In this document: positions 14,301 through 26,976 of the stretch, in pieces
Layout: every line of letters starts with the position of its first letter
Numbering within the stretch: position 1 is the stretch's first letter
Position numbers and translations under genes: made by a program
Assembly (NCBI GenBank): GCA_016801885.1
Contig: CM028905.1
Coordinates: 12,614,706-12,678,705, forward strand
Source: Toxotes chatareus
Lineage: Eukaryota; Chordata; Actinopteri; Toxotidae
Direction: 5' to 3'
Length of the DNA stretch: 64,000 nt
Notes under the pieces: model-generated
Databases searched by the model: none
Seen by the model: the letters and a program-made list of their open reading frames with translations, nothing else
Told to the model about the DNA's origin: nothing

Positions 14301-16675
14301 CTAGGTCACCCGAAGAACTTAAACTCTCTGACGCTTCACTGACAACTCAAATCAGTAAAGACCAGAAGTTATCAAATTCTTCTGGAGAGACACTGTGCCA
14401 AAATATTTCTGAGGGTGTAAAGGGGAAAACAACAGCACCTCTTAATAAAGACCCTTGCAACAAAGCCTTACCAATCCTCTTGCCTGTGGATAGAACTGCC
14501 TCTGCCAAGATTTCCCCCACAAAAATGTGCCAAGATGCCGAGACTGCCTCTAGCGAGACCATGAAGCCTTCAAGCTCCACAGAACTTCTGCCAGTAGACG
14601 ACCTTTTCTGCACCTGCCCAGTACAACAGGAGCCTGGGCCTCAATTAAGACTAAAAGACCCACAGGTTCAGAAGGTAGTGGTGTTTCAATCTTCCTCCCC
14701 CACAGATGATGAGCGTCTTCGGGCCAAGGGCCTTCAGCTGGCTAGCAGCAAAGAGAATGCAGTTAGAGTAGGAGTAGATACCAGTTTGGCAAAACCCAGC
14801 CCTCAAATACAAACCAAGTACTCCCCTCGTTTACCTGTAAAAGCTGAGAGAAAAGAAGCAGCTGAAAGTAAGACTGAGGGTTCCCAGGCCAAATCCCACC
14901 CTGAGTCACAGAAATGCTCCATTAAATCCTTACCTATTTTAGATGATCCAACAACACCTGGCCCATCTGTGGAAATGGTCTCCACTCTCCCAGCCAGAGA
15001 CTCAAAGAAGCAAGGCAGTGGTAAGGGGAAGTCCCAACGCAGTGCCCCTTTCTTGAGCTTTAGAAACCTTCTTTCAGCCACGTTCCCAGCAAGAATGAGA
15101 AGAGAAACAGATGAGCGAAGGGCTCAGTTGCAGAAGGTCCGCCAGTATGAGCTAGAGTTCTTAGAGGAGCTGCTGAAACCCAAGTCATCCCAGGGAGAAT
15201 TTTTGCCCCAGGGATCTTCACCAGTGCCCTCAGGCACTCCCTGTGCCTGCCAGCTCCGCACCAGCCCTGTCCTGAAGGCACCAGGTATCTCCAGGGAGCA
15301 GAGACGCAGCTGTGACTGTAAGCGAATGTGCAGGGGCATGCGACTACCTGATACACCAGTTGGCTCAACAACAGAGACACAACACAGAGGCAGAGAGAGA
15401 ACTATTTCAAAAACCCCTCCAGCAGTCTCCAAAGCCCCTCACACCCAAGGTGCTACAAGGAGACCTCAGACCTTAGAGATCAAGACCACAAGAATACGCT
15501 CTACCAGCCTTGAGTCAAGAGAGCCAAGGGGAGAGCAGGGCTCCTGCTTGCCCACCTGTACTTCTCAAACAGATTGCATGGGAGCTCCACAATATAAGAA
15601 GCTCCAGAGGCGATACAGCATTGGTGAACTGGATAACAGCACTAGCACACCTGTGTATGCTGAAGTGAAGCCCAAAGCTAAGAGTCTAGAAAAGGAGATG
15701 GAGAGAGTGAGGGCCACAGGGCTGAGGCTCCCGACCCCAGTAGAACCAGTCCACACTCAATCTCACCAGGCAGAGGGGAAGGGGAAAAAGGGTGTGTTTT
15801 TCATTCAAGGTGAAGAGTTACTGTGTGAAAGTAAAGAGGGGGCTGGTGAGGTGCTGCTGACCCTGCCCAGTGAAGACAGTGATGACAAGGATAAATGCTG
15901 CTCATTCTGTTTCTGCTACAGGAAGTGTGATGCAGCAGATGAAAGCAGCGAGAAGGATGAGCTCTCATACTCCATACCCCTTCAGGTCCTTCCAGGCATG
16001 GAGCTAGACTCACGCACCTTTCCTGTAGTAAGCAAAACACTCCAGGTTCTTAATGCAGAGGACTGCAGTGGGGAGGAAGAGGAGGAGGAAGAGGAAGAGC
16101 CACAGACACAAGAGATTGACCTGAGAGCCTGTGGTACACTGGAGGGGAGCCTGGCACGGGTACAGGCTCTACAGGGGAAAACATTCAGCTTACCCGATGG
16201 TTTCCTAAATGCCCAGTTGGATGCTAATGAGTTGCTTGCTATCCTCCGTCAGTGTGCTAACAGCCCACAAGCTGAGGGTGAGGCTCATCTTCAGCCCTCA
16301 CGGATTGCAGAGTACAAACAGGAACTGGCAGTGCGCTTCAAAGAATTCAGAGCATCTTGTCGACGAGTGGCAAGTGTTGAAAAAAGTCCAACACGTATGC
16401 TTGCTGTTGTCTCAGCTAGCTTTCAAGTGTTGTGTGAACTAACTCAAACCTTCATCAAATTGGTCAGAGGGGTTCGTTCAGAAGCCCAAAGGCTGCAGTT
16501 GTTGAGAAAAGTTGAGGAAGTAGCTATCAACTACACTTTGCTTCTGCGTGCGGCAGAAGAATCAATGGGACACTCTAGCAGCCTGCCAACAAAGACAGTG
16601 AGCCCTCAAGTTTCCTCCAACACCAATAACATGAGCTCACTTACTCGACCCATCAAAACTCTGCCTGCCCAGTAA
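2357..16675 (+). CDS. frmpd3: FERM and PDZ domain-containing protein 3 (PDZ-FERM scaffold)
   Basis: Coding exons: 2350-2504 (ATG at 2357), 2653-2755, 3056-3101, 3755-3859, 6169-6276, 8248-8379, 8861-8980, 9378-9514, 10069-10195, 10594-10683, 10933-11112, 11380-11515, 12204-13094 and 13863-16675. All junctions are GT-AG and in phase. The model encodes 1711 aa; the human protein is about 1800. Residues 21-97 are a PDZ domain with the carboxylate loop GFGF at 31-34. Residues about 140-475 are a FERM domain, including LLVGPRHGISHVI. Residues 679-689 carry AIAAPPPGFRD, a motif shared with FRMPD4. Residues about 1599-1677 are the conserved helical C-terminal segment of the family. The acidic and Ser-rich middle is poorly conserved. 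FRMPD1/4 are cortical or postsynaptic scaffolds; FRMPD3 is less studied, so a similar membrane-linked scaffolding role is inferred. FRMPD3 rather than FRMPD4 is chosen because prps1 is next door, as on human Xq22.3. The first exon starts at an acceptor, so an upstream exon exists, and the true start could lie there. Confidence 0.92.
2777..2822 (+). repeat. G-rich (GGGA)n tract just inside frmpd3 intron
   Basis: A run of GGGA/GGGGA units begins about 21 bases after the 5' splice site at 2756. It has more than six runs of three or more G on the transcribed-sense strand. Such tracts can fold into G-quadruplexes and can act as intronic splicing enhancers; both are inferences here. Confidence 0.7.
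4041..4186. mobile_element. Small foldback/MITE-like element with telomere-like GGTTAG core
   Basis: TGTGTGGAC at 4041-4049 is exactly inverted as GTCCACACA at 4178-4186. Between them lies a G/T-rich interior with degenerate GGTTAG units, including two perfect tandem copies around 4084-4100. About 146 bp with short terminal inverted repeats and no coding capacity fits a non-autonomous DNA transposon. Similar GGTTAG-bearing repeats are common in teleost introns. No clear target-site duplication was established. It lies in the frmpd3 intron between exons 3755-3859 and 6169-6276. Confidence 0.55.
7080..7770. promoter_or_regulatory. Candidate intronic enhancer, homeodomain/POU-site rich
   Basis: This 0.7-kb block of a 2-kb frmpd3 intron is unusually free of simple repeats. 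It contains many ATTA/TAAT-type cores (for example CAATTAAATTG near 7630), a POU-like TTTAATGCAAA near 7540, and several ATCAAT motifs. This is the look of a vertebrate conserved non-coding element, but no alignment was possible, so the call is tentative. Confidence 0.2.
11798..11813 (-). promoter_or_regulatory. CTCF-like motif in frmpd3 intron
   Basis: On the minus strand the sequence reads ACAGCAGAGGGCGCTA, close to the CTCF core (CAGNAGGGGGCGC type). It lies in the intron between exons 11380-11515 and 12204-13094. Only the motif supports it; occupancy is unknown. Confidence 0.35.
13095..13862 (+). other. frmpd3 last intron
   Basis: A 768-bp GT-AG intron in phase 1 separates the large 891-base exon from the terminal exon. 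The upstream frame stays open for about 100 bases past the donor, to 13198, so unspliced or retained transcripts would end in a short divergent tail. Frame continuity (G plus GG giving Gly) and the FRMPD-family motif ITPESSLDSGHETNSSE just after the acceptor support the splice. Nothing else is seen in it. Confidence 0.7.
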
Positions 16676-17952
16676 AAATGGATCTGGCCGGGATGTAATC
16701 ACAACAATTCAGAATGTGGGTGGCTACTTTATCCAAATTCATTATTTATTTATTGTTTACATTTTTTACAAGATGTGCAATTAATCATCCTCAGTAAAAA
16801 TTGCAATGCAGCTGTTCCATCCCATGTTTACAGGCCCTGAGGTAGCCTTGTGGATCTTGTTTTGAAATATAAAGATACACCAAACTAATGCACAATGGAA
16901 TAAGAACCCTATAACAGACTGGGTGATACAGGGCTAATCACCTCATATCAATATTCACAATATACATAAGTTATTATAGTAAAATATTTTATATGTAATG
17001 TATATTTGAGTTGTGTCTACCTAGCAAATAATATAAAGTTTTGTGAAGAAAAAAGGTAAAGAATATATTTGAAATGTATTGAGTTATAAGAGAACTATAA
17101 AAGTTATAACAAATCATCAGAAATAAATGTATGCTCTGGACAAAAATATTTCAGAGATCTCGTCAAGTAGCGACTTCTGTAAATTGCGTAGTCCAAAGCG
17201 TTGGTTGGTTAGATGGTGATGTGTTTGTTTGTTGAAATTTCTAACTGTTGTAATGCAAATGGAGATCTCTGTTGGCTATGTTGACAGTGTCTGGCATACT
17301 GATATAAGAGTCAAAATGTAAGTGACAGTATTGGAAAATGAAGACCACTGAAAGACGAGTATGGCTCATTAAACTATACTGACTGACAGAGGCCCATTCT
17401 CTCACTATAACAGTGCAGGTATGAAACAGACCTGTTCAGGGCAGATAATGTAGCAGAGACCCAAGTCACAGTCTTATCCACTGTACAGTAATGAGTGTTG
17501 TTACCTCACTCAGCTGTAGAGACGGAATACCCACACTGTACTTAATAACGCACAGAGTGTGTTTTACACCGTCACCGATACACAGCTCACTAGCATCTCA
17601 CGTTGTGAATCATAGTTTTAAATATAACCATCCACTTGCAAGTGAGTAAGCGTATCACTAGGATTTTGCACAACCTCTGAAATTAGCTCTGAAGTTGAAA
17701 TGTACCTTTTAATGTTTGATTCTGTGTTTTTTATTCACTCTGCTGCTGAAAAAAAAATTAACTTGAGTCCACACCACCAGTTTTACATAAATCATCCCCT
17801 CAAGGCTAAAGCTTACCTGTTTCAAAAGATCCTTTGTTTTTAATTCAGGTTTTCAGATACAATATAAACAAAATTGCTTTCTATGTGCTGTTATACATTG
17901 TGCAATCTAGCAAATATATAAGAAACACACAAAGTAGTTTTCTATGTATTTT

Positions 17953-17958
17953 AATAAA
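17953..17958 (+). terminator. frmpd3: Proximal poly(A) signal of frmpd3
   Basis: AATAAA followed within 50 bases by a T/GT-rich stretch (TTTCCTGTCTG, TTTGTGTCTC). It sits about 1.3 kb after the stop codon. Confidence 0.5.
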
Positions 17959-19440
17959 ACTAACACATCTGTTTCCTGTCTGAAATCTCCTTTGTGTCTC
18001 ATCCTCTTGTTATTCCTGGAAATGAATCACAGAGGCTTTATAGTTGTGCTGGCCTAACATGTATACTGAACATACTGTTAAAAGAAAGTGCTGTGAAACC
18101 AAATTAATAGTGACAAGTGGGCTGCCATAATACTAAAGACAAGAAATGTAATATTACTATTTCTCTAATCCAAATGTTTTTAAAATACTGTGTATGATGT
18201 AAACATCAACCTTGAGACATGGTTTTTAACTTAATCATCTTTAAATTAAGGTATTTAACTGTTTGGTGGTAAGAAACTAATTTCCGGATGCTGATTGACA
18301 TACAGTATACACACTGCAGTTTAAAACAAACTTACAAACTTACTTTCAATCTCTGACAAACATACAATAGAACAATAGTGGTGTTCATTTAATTACACCA
18401 AATATTTTCCAGCCAGATTATGACATAGTACGGCTGAATATTTGAGCCAGTAAAATGTTTTCTGTTTATTTAAAAACAAAATTTGCTTAGTTATAAATAT
18501 GCCTTTGTGTGATTCTACATCACACACACTGTGATTATTCACCTGTGAACACAAATAAAGCCCACCTATAATGCTTTTCATTTTATAATTACAATTTGAC
18601 CTTCAATATAAAAGGGAAACCCAGATATCAGCTTTGCTGCACTTCTTTTCTTGGCTTTAGTTCACATTTGTGGTGTTAATAAGCACTCTCTTTTAACGGT
18701 TTTTCCTTCGCTGTTGATGTGGCATTTTTCATAACCATATGCAGTGTTTTCTCTTTCGCTGTACTGCATGTTTTCCCTTACGTATTAGACTTTCAGGGGC
18801 AGATACTTTGACCATTGAAGGTGATGATACTGTTTGTTCAGATAATTTTACCACTCTAAAATGGAAAAACAGGCAAAAATGAAAGGCAGCAGATGTTAGT
18901 GTTTTGCAAATGATACTTGGTATGGAAATGTATTATTCTACACTGTTAATGTAAATAATAGGATAAAATATTTGAGAGAATAAGAAACACTTTTAAAACA
19001 TTACTTGTAACATTAAGATTTATCCAAACTCTTCACTATTTTGTAAAAAAGGACAAAATAAAACATGTCTGTAAGGTATTTATTTATAGTAGTAATGTAA
19101 CATAGAGACTAATAGCAAAACATATATTTTAAAGAGTATATTATGAGTATAAAGCATGGGACATGTTTATTTTTATAAACAAAAATATCAGACAATGTTC
19201 TCTCATCAGCACTTGAACATTTTAACATTATAATAAACATTTTCTGTGGTTGTCATTGTTCAGTTGCTTTGCTAAACTGTGTGGATTTGTCTGTGTTTCA
19301 TTCACACAATGAGCCCGCCATGGCTTAATCCATTGTTTCTTTGTGTGCACCTATTCATTCTTGTTTTTATTTACTGTCAATGATCTTGTCGTCACTGTGG
19401 TCTTCTGTCTGTGTACAAAGTTAACTCATGTTTTAAGAGC

Positions 19441-19446
19441 AATAAA
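19441..19446 (+). terminator. frmpd3: Distal poly(A) signal candidate of frmpd3
   Basis: AATAAA preceded by TGTACAAA, a Pumilio-like word, and a T-rich upstream stretch typical of 3' ends. It would end a 2.8-kb 3' UTR. Which signal is used cannot be told from sequence. Confidence 0.4.
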
Positions 19447-19696
19447 GTATATTATATAAACAAATAAGATTTGGAAAATGGCATTGCATGCAGAAAACCT
19501 GCGGTAGTGACAGGGTTTCCATTAGAGTGACTTCAAACAAATGACGTCATTTGAAAGATATGTTACCTGAAAAAGTCTCTCTTGCTGCTACCAGCACATT
19601 CTTGCTCCTTTATTTGCTTCATTCATTTGCCTCTGGCAAAAACTGATGTTGACTCAGCAATGCAAACCTCACTAACTTGACACAACACCGGTGCAA

Positions 19697-19921
19697 ATGG
19701 TTTTTTTGCTGCTGACAGTTAAAATGGGTTTACTTAAAATAGGTTTGTCTGTTTTATTTGTATTAGTGCTAACTTGTAAACCGGATCATAGTGGGGCCAG
19801 CCACCGGCCAGAGGGCCTCTTTGCCAAAAACACTGCAGTGAGAATTATGTCCGGTTACAAAACTGACAACAAAAAAAAAAAAAAGAGCAAAAAAAGCAAA
19901 TGTCAGAGATCTACAGGATAA
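19697..19921 (+). CDS. Unassigned small ORF with signal-peptide-like N-terminus
   Basis: This is a 74-codon ORF from an ATG with A at -3 and G at +4. Residues 1-27 are strongly hydrophobic (KIGLSVLFVLVLTC near the end), resembling a signal peptide or signal anchor. A polar stretch follows, then a Lys-rich tail with five consecutive Lys and CQRSTG at the end. The Lys run comes from a homopolymeric A tract, a warning sign. I recognise no family, see no certain exon partner, and codon choice is AT-rich like the surrounding DNA. It may be a chance ORF in the frmpd3-prps1 spacer. Confidence 0.13.
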   Translation: MVFLLLTVKMGLLKIGLSVLFVLVLTCKPDHSGASHRPEGLFAKNTAVRIMSGYKTDNKKKKKSKKSKCQRSTG

Positions 19922-20780
19922 CACTCACACTAGTCAAACCTCAACATACTGTGATGTGCCCCTGTTATAGTTATTAGCATAATTATCAGCATAAACTTTG
20001 ACATATCAGTGGGAAAAGCACAGGTGTAAATGATAAAGTTAAAGAAGGCTGAATTCCATTAAGCTGCTTTCGTTTCAGGGTACTGATACTGCATGTGCTG
20101 GCTCTGTCACACTGTCATGGCTAACTGTGATACTTACAAAATACAGCAACTGTTCATGTTATCAGTAACCCCTGTGCTTTTCCCACAATAAGGACCCATA
20201 ATGTTAAGCTAACAGTAATGTATATTTCATTCTTACCTCTTTCAGAGACTCCATTTTGGTGAGGCCCATTTGTTCACCATATTTTCTCTGGGGTCACTGG
20301 TAAAAAGAGAGTTCGATTAAGATAATGACTACACAAGTGGAGTGTGTAATTCTGTTACCTCTCCTCCAAGAGTATGAACAGGCTTCATATTATCGTTACT
20401 ATTTTTATTTTTGTTTGTATTAATTATGTCCTACAACAATGAAAAACATAGCTAATATGGGCAATTTAGCTTACATGAACACTGCAGTGTTCTCCATATG
20501 ACAGGAAAGATGGTGAAACTTAATGTTGTCAAAGGACCCACAATAAACATTGAGGCTTTTAGGGGAAACAGGCCAACGGTTTACAAACATTAACGTTACT
20601 TTAAAAGCAATATCCTTTTTTTTTTTTTAACTTAACTAAGTACTATTTATTTACGGCAGTAAAATGTAGAACCCCAAGAAAAGAGACAATTAAAACTGGG
20701 TTTATCTGTTCAGTTATATTTTACCTCACTTCTTACGCTCATGAGTTAGTATGCACGACCTCGAGTTTCCAAGGATGCAC
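19922..20780. other. frmpd3-prps1 intergenic sequence
   Basis: AT-rich DNA without ORFs of note. It includes a T run near 20610. No RNA gene or element is recognised before the GC-rich prps1 promoter begins at about 20780. Confidence 0.6.
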
Positions 20781-20794
20781 CTCGCTCCTCGGCG

Positions 20795-20860
20795 CGCTCA
20801 CGTGCTCCTGTTCTTGATTCTTCTGAGCGGAATGACGTCATTCCGCCAGCCCTAACGGCG
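20795..20860 (+). promoter_or_regulatory. prps1: prps1 promoter: E-box and palindromic CRE
   Basis: A CpG-rich stretch 210-280 bases before the prps1 ATG contains a CACGTG E-box at 20799-20804. It also contains a perfect 20-bp palindrome at 20827-20846 centred on the CRE octamer TGACGTCA. E-boxes (MYC/MAX, USF) and CREs (CREB/ATF) are typical of housekeeping nucleotide-synthesis promoters. No TATA box is obvious. The sites are seen directly; the factors that use them are inferred. Confidence 0.6.
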
Positions 20861-20912
20861 GGACGTAAGTGAAAGCGTGCGCGCCTCTAAGGGAGGGAGA
20901 GCCGCACGCGTG

Positions 20913-20941
20913 ATGTGTGGGACATAATGGTGGATAGGTAG
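20913..20941 (+). other. prps1: Two overlapping minimal uORFs in the prps1 leader
   Basis: ATG at 20913 opens a 4-codon frame ending in TAA at 20925-20927. Its last A is the first base of a second ATG (TAATG), which opens another 4-codon frame ending in TAG at 20939-20941. Both lie about 135-160 bases upstream of the prps1 start. They matter only if transcription starts upstream of 20913, which is not known. Confidence 0.3.
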
Positions 20942-21073
20942 GGAACACACTTTAGCTCTGTAAGAGTCGTTCATCAACTGTTGATTAATACCCAGTTGCA
21001 GTCTTGGACTCTTCGATCCCGCTGCTTCGACGGCTGCCCGCGTAGACTGAACGACGCCCTGGACCGCAACAAA

Positions 21074-24025
<2,952 letters not shown>

Positions 24026-24527
24026 CAAATGGCGTTTACCATCAACTTGTGTGCTGTTACACCAAATAAGAGAAGAGGGAATCCCCCAGCCCAAACACTA
24101 CCATTAGCAAAGATGTTCAGCCAACTAACCATGGGGAAAAAAAGGAATGAACTGTCATGTCTGTTACTAATGCTGACCCCACTCACTTGAGTTCCTCCCC
24201 CTTTGAGCAGCGTCCCTTCATTTCTGGGGCACCCAAGCAATGGCAAGCTACCAATTTAGGCCAGCGTATTTATTGTACATGGATAAATAAGACTTTATCC
24301 ACTGTGAACTTTGTCCCCCTTTCATACCATTTAGATAAAGTGGCTCCCCTAACCATTTCACCTCTCCAGGAGTCATTTCAGTCTGTTGTCAAAGAGCTTG
24401 TATAAAAATATCTCTGTTGAGGAGAAGCATCTGGCACATAAAGCTGTTACAGTGCTTTGCTTTTTTTTTTTTGCTATGAACGAATGTAGTTTTTCCTGTT
24501 GCACATGTATCCTCTGCTGTTTGAAAG

Positions 24528-24533
24528 AATAAA
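24528..24533 (+). terminator. prps1: Proximal poly(A) signal of prps1
   Basis: AATAAA about 500 bases after the stop codon, followed by a GT-containing stretch (GTGAATGTGTATTG). This fits a short 3' UTR. Confidence 0.5.
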
Positions 24534-24989
24534 ATGAAGTGAATGTGTATTGAACTAGTTTACAGTGCCACCGAAGCTCCACTCAACCAAGAGTGCCTCA
24601 ACAGTCTGAAATGAAAAGACTTTTTTCTCCAGTCCCCCACGTCCTCTTTCACTTTGTTTATTTTCTCACTGAATGAAGAGCGTTCATGTGTCTTATCAGG
24701 CTGTAGAAAATGTTTTGGGATGTTTCTTTCAACTCTTGAGGTGCCCTCATTGAGTGGGGTTTGCTCAGTGTCCAGGTTCTATGTTGAAGATCTTTCTATA
24801 GAGAAGCTGTTGGGTTTTTAGCTTGGGGTCTCTGCAGGCTGGAGCTTCCTTCAGAAATATTCACCTGCTTTTTTTTTTTTTTTTTTTAAATGTCTGGAGG
24901 AAGGATTTGTCATTAATGTGCATATTCCAAACCTTTGTGTTTACTTTTTCAGTAGGTTGAATGCACCAGTTATCTTAGGATGCATTCTA

Positions 24990-24995
24990 AATAAA
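24990..24995 (+). terminator. prps1: Distal poly(A) signal of prps1
   Basis: AATAAA followed by GTTGAATATGTGT, giving a 3' UTR of about 1 kb. A poly(T) tract at about 24870-24890 lies between the two prps1 signals. Confidence 0.5.
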
Positions 24996-25019
24996 GTTGA
25001 ATATGTGTAAAATCTTAAA

Positions 25020-25560
25020 TGGCATTTATTTATTGACTCTATGTTTATAACTTTTTAAATGTATTTAGAAAATAACTGAAAAGTTAAATAACCCCAATTA
25101 TAGCTACTATTAGGGTGACTGAATTCATTTTCTCTGAATTTTGTTCAGGAAATTCGGTGGGTGTTGCATACATCCCACAGTTAAAAATACACGGTGGTGT
25201 GTATTTATAGACCTTTTACAGACTCAGTATGTAAGTGAGCACCAGATTGAAGTTGTGGGTAGTATGGAGAAGGGAGTGGAACAGCATTTAGACTTCCATT
25301 TTGGCCGATATTTAAGACAATAAAACCAAACAGCTGACTTGAAAAGCAAAGAAAGTGAAATTCAAATAACTATAACTATCTTTATCGTTTCTGTCTTTGT
25401 GCTAATGACCTTTAGTATTTCTGAAATCCCGCCAGCGGACCTGATTACAATGTAAATAAAGTTTTCTTTTAAGCAGCCAGTGATTATTTACAGTATTCTG
25501 CATAAAACAGCAGGTGTGTTTTCATTTTGGACATGTCCTTGCTCCGAAGAAAGAAAAGAC
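25020..25560. other. prps1-slc25a53 intergenic sequence
   Basis: About 540 bp of AT-rich sequence without a supported gene. The only ORF (25141-25323) has no recognisable domain. Confidence 0.6.
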
Positions 25561-25589
25561 CTTGATTGATGGGCGAAGCCACCAGTCCC

Positions 25590-25910
25590 CAACATGACGT
25601 CGCCCGTCTTGACCGGTCTAGACCAATAGCTATTGTAGGAGAGGCGGGCCAAGCCGTGTCATTAATCTGCTGAGAAACGCTCGCGGTAAACGGTTCTGAT
25701 TAGACAGTAATATTTTCTCTTTCGGATAGAAACGCGTAAACGTGTTTCTGCTGCAGCCGGACGAATTACCAGAAATTAGTACTATCATGTGCAGTGTTGG
25801 AGAATAAATTGGCCATCATTCTGCCTTCAATTTTCATTTCTGAGCGGAGGAAAAACAAAGTAGACTCTGCGCCTGTCTCCATTTTTTTCTACCTGACATC
25901 TGCATCCGGA
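25590..25910 (+). promoter_or_regulatory. slc25a53: slc25a53 promoter and non-coding first exon
   Basis: TGACGTCG, a CRE-like site, lies at 25595-25602 and a CCAAT box at 25623-25627, followed by a GC-rich AGGCGGGCC block. Transcription probably starts downstream, and the first exon ends at 25910 before a strong GTAAGT donor. It joins an acceptor at 26086-26087, eight bases before the ATG-bearing exon sequence's start codon. The exact start site is not determinable. Confidence 0.5.
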
Positions 25911-26094
25911 GTAAGTAAATGTTCATGATCGCAAACTCGTTATTTAAGTGTAACTTCTTTTGCTGTGATATTACAAGGTGAATATTACAATGAACTTTCT
26001 CACTTCTTGAAATTCAGTTTCATTCTAACTGTCCTGGATTAGTGCTATATTACACATGAAATTAGTTCTGATTTCATTTCTGCCTAGCTCAAGT

Positions 26095-26976
26095 ATGACA
26101 GGAAGTCCTGACCACAAAGTAGATGAAGGGGACCAGAGGCACTCAGTGGTTCGTTTACAGAGCTACTTGCATGGAGGAACCTCCAGCTTGCTGTCCACTA
26201 TCCCCACTCTCATCGTGTTCCCTGTCTACAAGACCATTTTCCGTCAACAAATCCACAACACTCAAATTCACCAGACAGTAGGACAGCTCTACAAAGAGGG
26301 ACCTGTAAAGCTCTTCAGGGGCGTGGCCCCACCATTACTGATGAAGACTCTGAATGGAACGCTGCTGTTTGGCCTGCAGGACACTCTCCTCTGCCAACTC
26401 TCCATGACATCCCACACTGTCATCTCCCCCTCTGTCCTGCCTGCTCTGGCTGGGTTTGGTGCGGGTATGGTAGAAGCTGTGGTGTTTACCCCCTTTGAAC
26501 GCATTCAAAATGTGTTGCAGAATGGCCAGAACGACCGTCATCTACCCACCCTGAAGAGTGTCCTGGTCAATCTGAAGGCGAAGAGGTTGGCCTTGGGGTA
26601 TTACAGAGGCTTTCTGCCCATCACAGCCCGCAATGCTGTAGGCAGCTCCCTCTACTTTGGGATGAAGGGGCCCATAAATGATGTCGTGGCAGGATATGGG
26701 CTCTCTCAGGTGGCCTCCTCTTTTGTCTCAGGGACACTGACCTCCATGGCAATTAGCTTGGCTCTGTATCCACTCTCTGTGTTAGTGGCAAACATGCAGG
26801 CAAAGGTGGGAGGAGAGGTGGACGGGGTCATGGCTTGTTGGAGGATGCTGTGGAAATCACGGAAGCAGAGTGTGGTTCTGCTATACCGAGGAGGTTCCCT
26901 TGTTATTTTGAGATCATGCATCACATGGGGATTCACTACTGCTATCTATGACAAACAGCAGAAAGGTTCAAGCTGA
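26095..26976 (+). CDS. slc25a53: Solute carrier family 25 member 53 (mitochondrial carrier)
   Basis: The whole 293-aa protein lies in one exon, like human SLC25A53 (about 307 aa). The start chosen is the ATG eight bases after the acceptor ending at 26087. An in-frame ATG at 26056 lies in the upstream intron and is ignored. Three mitochondrial-carrier repeats are visible, each with a carrier signature: PVYKTIFR (43-50), PFERIQ (133-138) and PLSVLV (226-231). Only the middle one keeps the acidic residue of the PX[D/E]XX[K/R] signature, a degeneracy known for the SLC25A51/52/53 branch. Six transmembrane helices in the inner mitochondrial membrane are expected. SLC25A51/52 carry NAD+; the SLC25A53 substrate is not established, so none is assigned. 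It lies between prps1 and a beta-thymosin gene, as in the human Xq22 block. Confidence 0.92.
   Translation: MTGSPDHKVDEGDQRHSVVRLQSYLHGGTSSLLSTIPTLIVFPVYKTIFRQQIHNTQIHQTVGQLYKEGPVKLFRGVAPPLLMKTLNGTLLFGLQDTLLCQLSMTSHTVISPSVLPALAGFGAGMVEAVVFTPFERIQNVLQNGQNDRHLPTLKSVLVNLKAKRLALGYYRGFLPITARNAVGSSLYFGMKGPINDVVAGYGLSQVASSFVSGTLTSMAISLALYPLSVLVANMQAKVGGEVDGVMACWRMLWKSRKQSVVLLYRGGSLVILRSCITWGFTTAIYDKQQKGSS

Larger units (their letters stand above)
16676..19465 (+). other. frmpd3: frmpd3 3' UTR (inferred)
   Basis: This AT-rich stretch follows the stop codon and has no similarity-bearing ORF. It carries two good poly(A) signals, at 17953 and 19441, suggesting a short (about 1.3 kb) and a long (about 2.8 kb) 3' UTR. 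The extent is inferred. Confidence 0.5.

Noticed and set aside
26056..26094. Upstream in-frame ATG for slc25a53
   Set aside because: It lies before the acceptor at 26087, in the intron; the family-like start is at 26095.
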